Positions 1-8,517 of a DNA stretch of 64,000 nt are shown here, in pieces; positions within the stretch are counted from its first letter, which is position 1; the number at the start of each line of letters is the position of its first letter. Position numbers and translations under genes: made by a program. The stretch comes from Oscillospiraceae bacterium (lineage in GTDB: Bacteria > Bacillota > Clostridia > Oscillospirales > Acutalibacteraceae), in NCBI GenBank assembly GCA_015065785.1, contig SVPR01000004.1:97338-161337 (forward strand), given 5' to 3'. The notes under the pieces were generated by a model, which was not told the origin of the DNA, ran no database searches, and saw only the letters and a program-made list of their open reading frames with translations.

Positions 1-2
1 AT

Positions 3-761
3 TTAACTGAAATCCACTTACCTAAATCAATCACATCAATCGGCAACGATGCTTTTTTAGGCAAGGTTAATTCAAATGACAGCTCTAAGGAATATTATTT
101 TGTAGATGGCATTTACTGCGTTAAAGGCTCTTACGCTGCAAAATATATTAAGTCCCTCGGCCTTCAATACATTTCAGAGGGTACACTTCTTACAGATGTT
201 ACTGCCGGTATTACTGTTACTGATATAAACAATGTGCTTCCAAATGATGCCTCTCTCAAGGTTGACACAAGACTTTTAAGCTCAATCCCTGAAGATTTCA
301 GCAATGTTAAATATACAAAGGCTTATGTTTTTGATATTTATGTTGCCGCTTCAAATGGTAGCATTTCTGTACCAACAGGCGAATTCAAAATTAACTTTGA
401 CAATATTGCAAGTGACCTTATTCCATCTGCTACAAAGCTTTATTCATACAGAGTCGGTGACACAGAGCCAATTTCATTCTCGCTCACTCAGGACTCAGTA
501 ACCTGTGAAGCAGATGTTTTGGGAACTTACATTCTTCTTACTTCAGACGATTTCTCATTAAAGGGTGACGCTGACGGTGACGGCAGAATCACTCTTACTG
601 ATGCAAGACTCGCTCTTATAGCTTCAGCCGGTCTTGTTAAGCTTACAGAAGCACAAAAAAACGCTTGTGATGTTGTTACAGCAGGCGCAGACAAAGATGT
701 AATTACTACTGCAGATGCAAGAAGAATTCTTCGCACTGCGGCTGGATTAAAAAACGATTGA
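3..761 (+). CDS. Leucine-rich-repeat protein with C-terminal type I dockerin (3' part only)
   Basis: The frame is open from the window edge (base 3) to TGA at 759-761, giving 252 residues of a longer protein. The first residues, LTEIHLPKSITSIGNDAF, match a BspA-type leucine-rich repeat. A beta-rich linker domain of about 100 residues follows. The last 65 residues are a type I dockerin: a first calcium loop GDADGDGRITLTDA and a second, more degenerate loop GADKDVITTADARRIL. Dockerins bind cohesins on scaffoldins, so the protein is probably secreted and either cell-surface or cellulosome attached. The signal peptide and most LRRs lie outside the window. The internal ATG at 234 is not a credible start because homologous sequence continues upstream of it. 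Confidence 0.85.
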   Translation, partial: LTEIHLPKSITSIGNDAFLGKVNSNDSSKEYYFVDGIYCVKGSYAAKYIKSLGLQYISEGTLLTDVTAGITVTDINNVLPNDASLKVDTRLLSSIPEDFSNVKYTKAYVFDIYVAASNGSISVPTGEFKINFDNIASDLIPSATKLYSYRVGDTEPISFSLTQDSVTCEADVLGTYILLTSDDFSLKGDADGDGRITLTDARLALIASAGLVKLTEAQKNACDVVTAGADKDVITTADARRILRTAAGLKND

Positions 762-774
762 GGAGGACTTTATA

Positions 775-1095
775 ATGATAGGTCTTGGTAAATGGCAAGC
801 AGATATTGATAACATTCTTTTTAAAGGTGCTGCAATATTTACTATTGCGGATGAAAATGGTAACTACAAAATCGACCTTGAGCTTCCGGGCGAAGATTTG
901 GGCGTTACTGACATTGACATTCAGAACATTCAAGAAGATGGTGACACTCTCACAGGTGAGGCAAAGGTTGACATTCTCCCTGGTAACAAGCCTTGTGAAA
1001 TTTCACTTACATTCACAGATGATGTTTGCAATGGTTTCTTAAAGGTTCCATTCATTGGCAAAATCAAAGTTAAAGATGCTAAGAAAATTGGCTGA
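775..1095 (+). CDS. Small hypothetical protein (106 aa)
   Basis: The start ATG follows a GAGGAGG ribosome binding site, 13 bases after the stop of the dockerin gene, so the two are probably co-transcribed. The product is soluble and acidic, with no signal peptide or membrane segment. It has alternating hydrophobic and polar strands (for example AAIFTIADENGNYKIDLEL and CEISLTFTDD), suggesting an all-beta fold. I do not recognise the family. The gene ends just before a strong terminator. Confidence 0.7.
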   Translation: MIGLGKWQADIDNILFKGAAIFTIADENGNYKIDLELPGEDLGVTDIDIQNIQEDGDTLTGEAKVDILPGNKPCEISLTFTDDVCNGFLKVPFIGKIKVKDAKKIG

Positions 1096-1106
1096 TTAAA
1101 AAACAC

Positions 1107-1146
1107 AAACCCCACAGACAGATTTCACTCTGTTTGTGGGGTTTTT
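1107..1146. terminator. Bidirectional intrinsic terminator between convergent genes
   Basis: An inverted repeat, CCCCACAGACAGA and TCTGTTTGTGGGG with one G-U pair and a short loop, is followed by TTTTT on the plus strand. An A-rich stretch lies on the other side, so it can serve both the dockerin unit (+) and cysE (-). Confidence 0.85.
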
Positions 1147-1152
1147 ATGTAT

Positions 1153-2019
1153 TTACTTTCCCTGATAATAAACCGTCTGATTATCCTCCACCGAAGAAGT
1201 AAGCCACACATTACCGCCGATAACACAGTTATTCCCGATTTTTGTATCGCCACCTAAAATTGTGGCATTTGCGTAAATAACAACATTGTCGCCAATATCA
1301 GGGTGACGCTTGATATCTTTAATAGGGTTGCCGTCGGTGTCAACCTTAAAGCTTTTAGCACCTAAAGTAACACCCTGATAAATTTTAACATGGTTACCAA
1401 TAGTAGTAGTTTCACCAATTACAATACCTGTGCCGTGGTCAATAAAGAAATACTCACCTATTGTAGCACCTGCGTGAATATCAATACCTGTTTTTTCGTG
1501 AGCAAATTCCGTCATAATTCTTGGTATTAACGGTACTCTCAAATTATATAATTCGTGTGCTAATCTGAAAATAGATATAGCATAAAAACCGGGATAGCAA
1601 ATAAGTACTTCTTCTCTGCATTTTGCAGCAGGGTCGCCCTCGTAAAGTGCTTCAATATCCTTTAAAAGCATTGTTTTTACACAGGGCAATTTCTTTATGA
1701 ATTTTTCGCAGATAATTTCAGGTGAGCATACTAAATTGGTACCATTGAATTCACACGCACCCGTAATTACCTTTGCAAGACGATTATAAATATTTAAAAG
1801 AAGCTCTGTCTGTGAAAGCACATTTTCACTGCCCTCACTGTGAGTGTAGTAATCAGGGAATAAAAATGACTGTAAATCCTTAATTACCTTGACAACCTCT
1901 TTTCTGTTTAAAATCATTGCTTCGCCATCTGTTGTCTTTATTTTTGATTTTTTATTTACTATTTCCAACTCTTTTATGGTGCTTGTTATAAGCTCCATAT
2001 TGTCGAGAAATTTATCCAT
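1153..2019 (-). CDS. cysE: Serine O-acetyltransferase
   Basis: This enzyme acetylates L-serine with acetyl-CoA to O-acetylserine, the substrate of the cysteine synthase encoded just upstream. The 288-residue protein has a helical N-terminal domain and a C-terminal left-handed beta-helix of hexapeptide repeats. Visible motifs are HEKTGIDIHAGATIG, FIDHGTGIVIGET and GDNVVIYANATILGG, typical of the longer EpsC/SatA-type enzymes of Clostridia and Bacteroidetes. It is the last gene of the metF-metH-sialidase-cysK-cysE operon, 13 bases after cysK, and is followed by the terminator at 1107-1146. The family call is secure. Confidence 0.93.
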   Translation of the reverse strand: MDKFLDNMELITSTIKELEIVNKKSKIKTTDGEAMILNRKEVVKVIKDLQSFLFPDYYTHSEGSENVLSQTELLLNIYNRLAKVITGACEFNGTNLVCSPEIICEKFIKKLPCVKTMLLKDIEALYEGDPAAKCREEVLICYPGFYAISIFRLAHELYNLRVPLIPRIMTEFAHEKTGIDIHAGATIGEYFFIDHGTGIVIGETTTIGNHVKIYQGVTLGAKSFKVDTDGNPIKDIKRHPDIGDNVVIYANATILGGDTKIGNNCVIGGNVWLTSSVEDNQTVYYQGK

Positions 2020-2032
2020 AAAAATTCTCCTT

Positions 2033-2959
2033 TCAAGAAAACATCGCTGTTGAAAGATACCTTTCGCCCGTATCAGTTAAAAGACAGGCTATTGTTTTGC
2101 CCTTGTTTTCAGGTCGTTTTGCAACCTCTATTGCCGCAGAAAGTGTTGCACCTGATGAAATTCCGACTAAAACACCCTCTTTTTTAGCAATAAGTCTGCC
2201 GTACTCTAAAGCATCTTCATCTCTTACAGCTATTATTTCATCATAAATATTTCTGTCTAATGTGTCGGGAATAAAGTTTGCGCCAATGCCCTGAATTCCG
2301 TGGCTACCACTCTCGCCTTTTGTTAAAAGCGGGGATTTTTCCGGTTCAACACCAATTATTTTTATATCTGAATTCTTTTCTTTTAAAAACTTGCCTGTAC
2401 CTGAAATTGTTCCGCCTGTGCCAATACCTGCAATAAAAATATCTACATTCCCGTCAGTATCTTCCCATATTTCAGGTCCTGTTGTTTCATAGTGAGAAAG
2501 TGGGTTTGCTTCGTTTACAAATTGACCTGCAATAATTGCATCCGGAATTTCCTTTTTTAATTCCTCTGCTTTTTCTATTGCACCATTCATACCCTTGCTA
2601 CCCTCAGTTAAGACTAATTCCGCACCGAAGCAGGTCATAAGCTTCTGTCGCTCAATGCTCATAGTTTCAGGCATAACAATTATAACCTTGTAGCCCTTAG
2701 AAGCACCAATTGCCGCAAGACCGATTCCCGTGTTACCGCTTGTTGGCTCAATTATAACTGAATCGGGTTTTAAAATTCCGTCTTTTTCAGCTTTTTCAAT
2801 TATTGCCCTTGCAGGTCTGTCTTTTGCACTGCCTGTCGGGTTAAAGCTTTCTAATTTTGCTAAAAGAGTTGCATTTAACTCAAACTCTTTTTCAATATTG
2901 TTAAGCCTTAAAAGTGGCGTGCGACCTACTAATTCATCAATTTTTTGATATATTTTCAA
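2033..2959 (-). CDS. cysK: Cysteine synthase A (O-acetylserine sulfhydrylase)
   Basis: This PLP enzyme forms L-cysteine from O-acetylserine and sulfide. The 308-residue length is normal for CysK. The Schiff-base lysine lies in NPTGSAKDRPA near residue 45, the substrate loop is TSGNTGIGLA, and the PLP-phosphate glycine loop is GIGTGGTISGTG. It precedes cysE by 13 bases and follows the sialidase gene by 14 bases. Together with metH and metF it makes a sulfur amino acid operon. Confidence 0.95.
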   Translation of the reverse strand: MKIYQKIDELVGRTPLLRLNNIEKEFELNATLLAKLESFNPTGSAKDRPARAIIEKAEKDGILKPDSVIIEPTSGNTGIGLAAIGASKGYKVIIVMPETMSIERQKLMTCFGAELVLTEGSKGMNGAIEKAEELKKEIPDAIIAGQFVNEANPLSHYETTGPEIWEDTDGNVDIFIAGIGTGGTISGTGKFLKEKNSDIKIIGVEPEKSPLLTKGESGSHGIQGIGANFIPDTLDRNIYDEIIAVRDEDALEYGRLIAKKEGVLVGISSGATLSAAIEVAKRPENKGKTIACLLTDTGERYLSTAMFS

Positions 2960-2973
2960 AATAAATCACTTCT

Positions 2974-4446
2974 TTATTTTCTGGTTTTATTAAATATTAA
3001 TGACTTGATTTTTGCAATACCGCTTATTCCTTTGTCATTTACTTTCAAGTCGTCTAATGTATATCTTACGCAGGAAAGCTCTGCTTTATCACTTTCATAT
3101 AAATCTGCAATTGAGCCGTCAGGAAGCTCGGTGATACAAGAATACACAAAGCTGAATGGATTTAAAGAGTCGGTTACATTTTTTCTGTAACGCCATTCTA
3201 CTGTATTATCATTATTTACAATACCAACTCTTATAACACCTAATTTTCTGATTTTTGTTGACGGATAAGAAATAACAATAACCTTTTTGCCGTCTATCTC
3301 TTTGCTGTAATTTATAACTGAGAACTGACAGTTGCTACAGTAAGCAAGACCTTTATCTGATTTATACGCACTCCAGGTTTCGCCACCGTCTGTACTGTCG
3401 CAGTAGCTAATATACCCTGCAATATTTCTTGAATACATCCTTAAAACACCATTATTTAAAAGTACAAATTGTGTTTCAGAGCTTTTACCTGCTAAACCAA
3501 CCTCATTTGCCTTTTTTGAACGGTGCCAGGTTTCGCCATCATCAGTGTAAATTACACTTGTATATTCTCTGCCGTCATTGTTATCATAAACTGCAAAAAT
3601 AATTCTGTTTTTGCCTTTATAATCAATAGAAATACCTCTGCCCGGTGCAAAGCCTGTAAAGCCTTTTGAATTGATTTCTAAATTCAATATCCTTCCGTCA
3701 CCCCAGGTTTCACCATTGTCAGTGCTTTTCTTAACCCATAAATAATATGTCGGGTAAACCTTTATTGGTGAGTAAGCATAAAAAAGGTTAGCTGTAATAT
3801 CTTTATCACTTAAAGCCCCGTCTTTTTTCATTTGCTTTATTAAAACCGGTGTATATTCTTCGCCCGATTTTTTGAAAATCTCGTAAGCTCTGTTTACATA
3901 GTAATTATCATAAATTTCATTATCTGAAAATTTTCTTACAGGTGCAAAACCGTCATCTGAAAAGTCATCAACGAAATATGGATATTTTTCCTTGCTTAAC
4001 TTTGTGCTTTCTGCCTTTTCGGCGCTTGTTTTGTCGCAAACTGCTAATTTGCCATCAATAAAACCATTTTCTTTGCCGTAAGTGCCCGCACTCCAGAGTC
4101 CCATATATGCTGGACACGCGTCACACATATGATAAACTGTGCCATCTTCACCCTGTGCTATTGCAGAATCAACAAATGATGCAGAAGTCGGAATTGCTTT
4201 GTTATGGTCCAAGAACTCCATATCGTCAAACGCATTGACAAATTCAGGCGCTGACCAGGTAGCACCATTATCATCAGAATAGCGAATACCTACATCAACA
4301 TTGGCAGGGTCATCTGTTCCGTTGCCATATCTTACATCGGCACACGCTAAAATTCTGCCGTTTTTTAATGTAAGTAAAGCAGGAATTCTGAAAAGCTTAC
4401 TATTAAATGTTCCACTTGTATAAGGATTTGTAATATTTAATGACAT
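2974..4446 (-). CDS. Exo-alpha-sialidase, GH33, without signal peptide
   Basis: The protein (490 aa) shows GH33 hallmarks. There is an FRIP motif at residues 19-22 (first arginine of the triad) and ACADVRYG shortly after. Four Asp boxes are present: SDDNGATW near residue 57, then STDNGETW, TDDGETW and STDGGETW. The late FVYSCITELPDG...LYE segment normally carries the catalytic tyrosine. An AGGTGAT ribosome binding site lies before ATG. There is no secretion signal, cell-wall anchor or carbohydrate-binding module, so it probably acts inside the cell on imported sialosides. Its place between metH and cysK, with spacers of 19 and 14 bases, is unexpected. No sialic acid catabolic genes are in the window. 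Confidence 0.85.
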   Translation of the reverse strand: MSLNITNPYTSGTFNSKLFRIPALLTLKNGRILACADVRYGNGTDDPANVDVGIRYSDDNGATWSAPEFVNAFDDMEFLDHNKAIPTSASFVDSAIAQGEDGTVYHMCDACPAYMGLWSAGTYGKENGFIDGKLAVCDKTSAEKAESTKLSKEKYPYFVDDFSDDGFAPVRKFSDNEIYDNYYVNRAYEIFKKSGEEYTPVLIKQMKKDGALSDKDITANLFYAYSPIKVYPTYYLWVKKSTDNGETWGDGRILNLEINSKGFTGFAPGRGISIDYKGKNRIIFAVYDNNDGREYTSVIYTDDGETWHRSKKANEVGLAGKSSETQFVLLNNGVLRMYSRNIAGYISYCDSTDGGETWSAYKSDKGLAYCSNCQFSVINYSKEIDGKKVIVISYPSTKIRKLGVIRVGIVNNDNTVEWRYRKNVTDSLNPFSFVYSCITELPDGSIADLYESDKAELSCVRYTLDDLKVNDKGISGIAKIKSLIFNKTRK

Positions 4447-4465
4447 TTTAAATCACCTGTTATTT

Positions 4466-6823
4466 TTATTTAAAAATTTCTTTTGCAATATCTGCCGATG
4501 CTTTTGCATCTTTTGCATAAAAGTCAGCTCCAATTTTTTCTGAATATTCAGGGGTTAAAACTGCACCGCCAACCATAATTTTGCAATCTGCATTATTTTG
4601 CTTTAAAAGAGCAATTGTTTCTTCCATTGCACCGAGAGTAGTAGTCATAAGTGCTGAAAGACCAACTAACTTTGCATTATGCTCCTTTTGTGCTTCCAAA
4701 ACTTTTTGTGGCTCAACATCTTTACCTAAATCAATTACTGTGTAGCCGTAATTTTCAAGGACTGTTTTTACAATGTTTTTACCAATATCGTGAACATCGC
4801 CTTTTACAGTTGCAATTACAATTACGCCCTTGCTTTCGCTCTTAGAGCCACTTTCTTTCATTTTGCTTTTAATAACATCAAAGCTTTTTCCTGCTGCCTC
4901 TGCTGAAAGAATAAGCTGTGGTAAAAATAATTTACCTTTTTCAAATTCCACACCGATTTTATCGAGTGCCGGAATTAAAATATTATTTATAATTTCGTCA
5001 GCAGTTTTTTCCGTAAGAAGCTTTTCAGTAATTTTTATTACCTCTTTAGAAAGACCTTTTTCTACCGCCTCACTTAAAGTGAGTTCTTTTTGTGTAGTAG
5101 CTGCTTCGCTTGCGGTGTTTGAGATTTTTTCAATATATTCTTTGCAATTAGAGTCAAATTCCCTTAAAACCTTAAATGCTCTGAAAGCACCGGTCATTGC
5201 TTCTATATTAGGGTTAATAATTGGTAAATCGAGACCATTTTCTAAAGCTAAGGTTAAAAATGCAGTGTTTACAATTTCGCGTTTAGGAAGTCCGAAAGAA
5301 ATATTTGAAACTCCTAAAACAGTTTTAACATTATATTTTTCTTTAACTGATTTCAAGGCATCTAAAGTGCATTTTGCAGATGTAGTGTCAGCAGAAACTG
5401 TAAGTGTAAGGCAGTCAATGAAAACATCTTCTCTTTTAATGCCCTCGTTTTCTGCTCTTAAAATAATTTTTTCTGCTAATTTAACTCTGTCCTCTGCCTT
5501 TTCGGGAATTCCGTTTTCATCGAGCGTAAGACCAACAACAGAAGCACCGTATTTTTTAACTATTGGTAAAATCTCTTTAAGGCTTTTTTCTTCTGCATTT
5601 ACAGAATTGACAATTGCCTTACCGGTGTAAGCTCTTAAAGCCGCTTCAATTACTTCGGGGTTAGTGCTGTCAATCTGTAACGGCACTGAAATAACACCCT
5701 GAAGTGCTTTAATGACCTTTACCATCATTTCTTTTTCATTTATACCGGTGTGACCGACATTAACATCAAGAATATCTGCACCGGCAGCTACCTGCTCAAG
5801 ACCTTGATTTACAATATAATCAATATCATTATTCTCAAGTGCTTCTTTAAATTTCTTTTTACCTGTCGGGTTAATTCTTTCACCGATAATTCTCGGCTCT
5901 GTAAGAGTAACCGCCTTACCTGTACCAGAAACTGCATTTTGTGGTACTTTTTTATTTTCTCTTACTGTATTTTCTAAGGTAGCTTTTAAAGCTTTAATAA
6001 ATTCAGGTGTTGTGCCACAGCAACCACCTAAAAGATGAACACCTTTTTTATAATACTCTTTCATAATAAGTGAAAAGTTTTCACTTGTTTCGGAATATTC
6101 ATTTGTTTCAGGGTCAGGAAGCCCTGCATTGGGTTTTACAATTACAGGAGCAGTAGAGTATTCTAATAATTCTTCTACTATTTTTTCTAATTTATCAGGC
6201 CCTAAAGCACAGTTTACGCCAACTGCATCTACACCTGAAGCACAAAGCGCCAAAGCTACCGCACCCGGTGTGTTACCATTCATAGTAGTGCCGTTTTCGT
6301 CAAAGCTTAAGGATGCAGTAACAGGAAGTGATGTATTTTCTTTAGCCACTAAAAGAGCAAGTCTTGCTTCTCTTAAATCGGTAAAGGTTTCAAGGCAGAT
6401 TACATCTGCACCATATTTTTCACCGAAAGTGACAATTTCTTTGAACGCATCGTAAGCCTCTTCATAGCTCAAGTCACCAACAGGCTCTAAAATTTTACCT
6501 AAAGTGCTTACATCAAGCCCTACTAAAGTGTCAGTATTCTCTACCGCCTCTTTAGCAAGAGTTACGGCTGCTTTAATTGCTTCTTCTACTGTGTGACCCT
6601 TGCCCGCTAATTTATAGCGATTAGCAGAAAAGGTATCTGTCATTATTATATCTGACCCTGCTTCAACATAAGAGCGATGAATTGCTTTTACATCTTCGGG
6701 GCGTAAAAACACCGAAAGAGCAGAATCTTCATCGGCAGTTTTACCTTTTTTTATAAGCTCTGTACCAAAGCCACCATCTAAAAGAACAAAATCCTTTTTT
6801 ATGAGTTCTGAAAAAGTAATCAT
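4466..6823 (-). CDS. metH: Cobalamin-dependent methionine synthase, short form lacking the reactivation domain
   Basis: This protein transfers a methyl group from methyltetrahydrofolate via cobalamin to homocysteine. The 785-residue protein has three modules. The homocysteine/zinc barrel comes first, with GVNCALGP and GGCCGTTP supplying the zinc cysteines. The pterin-binding barrel follows, starting near IIGERINPTGKKKF. The B12 cap and Rossmann domain carry the cobalt-ligand motif DVHDIGKN near residue 690. The chain stops right after the B12 domain, so the SAM-dependent activation domain of the roughly 1230-residue enterobacterial enzyme is absent, as is usual in many Firmicutes. It follows metF by 2 bases and is almost certainly co-translated with it. 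Confidence 0.93.
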   Translation of the reverse strand: MITFSELIKKDFVLLDGGFGTELIKKGKTADEDSALSVFLRPEDVKAIHRSYVEAGSDIIMTDTFSANRYKLAGKGHTVEEAIKAAVTLAKEAVENTDTLVGLDVSTLGKILEPVGDLSYEEAYDAFKEIVTFGEKYGADVICLETFTDLREARLALLVAKENTSLPVTASLSFDENGTTMNGNTPGAVALALCASGVDAVGVNCALGPDKLEKIVEELLEYSTAPVIVKPNAGLPDPETNEYSETSENFSLIMKEYYKKGVHLLGGCCGTTPEFIKALKATLENTVRENKKVPQNAVSGTGKAVTLTEPRIIGERINPTGKKKFKEALENNDIDYIVNQGLEQVAAGADILDVNVGHTGINEKEMMVKVIKALQGVISVPLQIDSTNPEVIEAALRAYTGKAIVNSVNAEEKSLKEILPIVKKYGASVVGLTLDENGIPEKAEDRVKLAEKIILRAENEGIKREDVFIDCLTLTVSADTTSAKCTLDALKSVKEKYNVKTVLGVSNISFGLPKREIVNTAFLTLALENGLDLPIINPNIEAMTGAFRAFKVLREFDSNCKEYIEKISNTASEAATTQKELTLSEAVEKGLSKEVIKITEKLLTEKTADEIINNILIPALDKIGVEFEKGKLFLPQLILSAEAAGKSFDVIKSKMKESGSKSESKGVIVIATVKGDVHDIGKNIVKTVLENYGYTVIDLGKDVEPQKVLEAQKEHNAKLVGLSALMTTTLGAMEETIALLKQNNADCKIMVGGAVLTPEYSEKIGADFYAKDAKASADIAKEIFK

Positions 6824-6825
6824 AA

Positions 6826-7686
6826 TTATAAAAGTCCTTTAATGCTTTCAGTAATTTTTCTTGCGATATATGGGTTATTCATTGTGTAAATATGAACACC
6901 GTCAACGCCGTTTGAAATTAAATCTACAATCTGGTCAATTGCGTAGGCAATACCTGCATCAATTAACGCTTCGGGACGAGCTTCATATTTCTGAATCATT
7001 TTAACGAATTTTTGCGGAAGACTCGCACCGCACATTGTAACCATTCGTTCAATCTGATTTTTATTTGTAACAGGCATAATTCCTGCACACATCGGAACAG
7101 AAATTCCTGCAATTTCGCATTTTTCTTTAAAATCATAAAAATAGTTATTATCAAAGAATAACTGTGAAACTAAAGTTTCTGCACCGCATTCTACCTTGTG
7201 CTTTAAATTTAAAATATCTTCTTTCTGTGATTTTGCTTCCGAATGAGTTTCAGGGTAACAAGCACCTGAAACACCAAAATCGCCATTTTCTTTTATATAT
7301 GTAACTAAATCACTTGCATATTTAAAGTCGGTTTTCGGCTCTATATCAGGCACTCTGTCACCTCTTAAAGCTAAAATATTTTCAATGTTATTTTCCTTTA
7401 ATTCCTTTAAAACTCTGTCAACATCACTTTTTTCACTGTTAACACAGGTAAGGTGTGCCATACTTTCAATTCCATATTTGTTTTTTATGAGTGAAGCAAT
7501 TTCGCAGGTGAAGTTATTAACCGCACTACCGCCCGCACCATAAGTAACGCTTATGTAATCGGGCTTTAAATCCTTTAACTCTTCAACTGCTTTGTAAACA
7601 GTTTCAACACCGCTTGTCTTTTTCGGCGGAAAAACCTCAAAAGATAAAACCGTTCTGTTTTCGTTATATAACTCCCTGATTTTCAC
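6826..7686 (-). CDS. metF: 5,10-methylenetetrahydrofolate reductase
   Basis: This FAD-dependent TIM-barrel enzyme makes methyl-THF, the donor for the adjacent MetH. The N-terminal signature SFEVFPPKK, the YISVTYGAGGS segment, LALRGDRVPD and CAGIMPV all fit MetF. I place the start at GTG 7686, giving MKIRELYNENR as in the family. A TTG at 7698 would add four residues but has no better ribosome binding site. The gene begins the sulfur amino acid operon, behind a likely extended -10 promoter at 7720-7748. Upstream DNA is filled by repeats. I saw no SAM or T-box riboswitch. Confidence 0.92.
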   Translation of the reverse strand: MKIRELYNENRTVLSFEVFPPKKTSGVETVYKAVEELKDLKPDYISVTYGAGGSAVNNFTCEIASLIKNKYGIESMAHLTCVNSEKSDVDRVLKELKENNIENILALRGDRVPDIEPKTDFKYASDLVTYIKENGDFGVSGACYPETHSEAKSQKEDILNLKHKVECGAETLVSQLFFDNNYFYDFKEKCEIAGISVPMCAGIMPVTNKNQIERMVTMCGASLPQKFVKMIQKYEARPEALIDAGIAYAIDQIVDLISNGVDGVHIYTMNNPYIARKITESIKGLL

Positions 7687-7719
7687 AAAAAACACCAACC
7701 CATTTTAGTATTACACTTT

Positions 7720-7748
7720 AGTATAGCATAGTTTTTCGGAGATTTCCA
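7720..7748 (-). promoter_or_regulatory. Probable sigma-A promoter of the metF operon
   Basis: On the minus strand TGGAAA, 17 bases, then TGC-TATACT. The -35 is poor but the TGn before the -10 makes an extended -10 element. It lies about 35 bases upstream of metF and next to repeat locus A. Confidence 0.5.
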
Positions 7749-7749
7749 T

Positions 7750-7940
7750 ATTATAATTGAAAATTGAAAGTTGAAAATTGAAAATTGTGGGGCTACGCCT
7801 CTTAAAGTGATGAGTGATGAGTGCTGAATGCTGAATTTCGGAAGTCCTGCGGACTTGATTATAATTATTAATTAATAAAAAATAGTTTATCCTATCATTT
7901 AAAGTTGGTTTTAACATCAACTTTGAATGATAGGATTTGT
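7750..7940. repeat. Repeat locus A: two 7-bp iteron/hairpin modules plus large hairpin
   Basis: Iterons of 7 bp (ATTGAAA, GTTGAAA) run to about 7788 and are followed by a GGCTACGCC hairpin. A second iteron array (GATGAGT, GATGAGT, GCTGAAT, GCTGAAT; about 7808-7837) is followed by TTCGG, the hairpin AAGTCC-TGC-GGACTT and GATTATAATT. A large hairpin then spans 7889-7936: ATCCTATCATTTAAAGTTG pairs with CAACTTTGAATGATAGGAT through 19 positions with one mismatch. The locus fills the gap between the stop of the 7966 gene and metF. Confidence 0.85.
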
Positions 7941-7965
7941 TCAGCAATTTATTGTAATTTGTGAA

Positions 7966-8439
7966 TTATATGTTGTTGTGAAAATAGTAAAGTGTTTTTG
8001 TCTGACTGTCAAAAATATATACATTATACGAATCGAATTTTGAATACATACTTTCTTTTTCGCTTTTATCACTTATATAAATATAATCATTTTCATCGAT
8101 TATTGTCTTGTCAAAATCATAATTCTTATATATTTCGCTTTCTTCACTACTTATTTTTACCCAGTTTTCAAAATTATCGAGATACTCTTCCAGTTCACCC
8201 TGCTGCTCACCAAGCATTTTGAAATTCTGATTATTTTCTATATTGGGAGAATTAAATGTATAAATTGCATAATCGGTATAATCCTGAAAACCATCATTCG
8301 TATAATAAACAATACACTCATTTTTGCCTATCAGATTAATTTCTTCCTGATATTCAGGAATATAAGTATTGCTAAAAATTTCAAATTTCACTACAAACAC
8401 TATTACTGCAAGCACAAAAACCACAAAAGGAATCATCAT
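7966..8439 (-). CDS. Hypothetical protein with N-terminal membrane anchor (157 aa)
   Basis: I start it at ATG 8439 (MMIPFVVFVLAVIVFVV). The reading frame stays open to 8559, but those 40 extra residues (including ECRMQSAECRISER) are the translation of repeat locus B and of the end of the plsC gene in another frame, so they are not credible protein. The product has one hydrophobic helix at residues 3-17, then an acidic, tyrosine-rich extracytoplasmic domain of about 135 residues. I recognise no family. It sits between the two repeat loci A and B. Confidence 0.55.
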   Translation of the reverse strand: MMIPFVVFVLAVIVFVVKFEIFSNTYIPEYQEEINLIGKNECIVYYTNDGFQDYTDYAIYTFNSPNIENNQNFKMLGEQQGELEEYLDNFENWVKISSEESEIYKNYDFDKTIIDENDYIYISDKSEKESMYSKFDSYNVYIFDSQTKTLYYFHNNI

Positions 8440-8449
8440 AGTTCTTTTT

Positions 8450-8517
8450 TCAATTATAATCAACGCGAAGCGTTCCGAAATTCTGCATTCTGCACTCTGC
8501 ATTCTGCATTCAGATAA
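8450..8517 (-). repeat. Repeat locus B: single inverted module overlapping the plsC 3' end
   Basis: Read on the minus strand: 7-bp iterons (GCAGAAT, GCAGAGT), then TTTCGG, the hairpin AACGC-TTC-GCGTT and GATTATAATTG. The plsC stop codon TGA lies within CTGAATGCAG, the first iteron, so the repeat supplies the end of that gene. Confidence 0.8.

Noticed and set aside
4830..5630. Long plus-strand open frame opposite metH
   Set aside because: Shadow of metH in the opposite strand; no ribosome binding site and low-complexity Ser/Ile/Phe composition.
7741..7935. CRISPR array
   Set aside because: Units are 7 bp with no unique spacers of constant length, and there are no cas genes.
7711..7947. Open frame of 78 codons on the minus strand upstream of metF
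   Set aside because: It translates repeat locus A and its hairpin, has no ribosome binding site, and matches nothing protein-like.
7687..7965. SAM or T-box riboswitch ahead of the met/cys operon
   Set aside because: The upstream DNA is accounted for by repeats and a short promoter region; no T-box sequence or SAM-riboswitch core was recognised.
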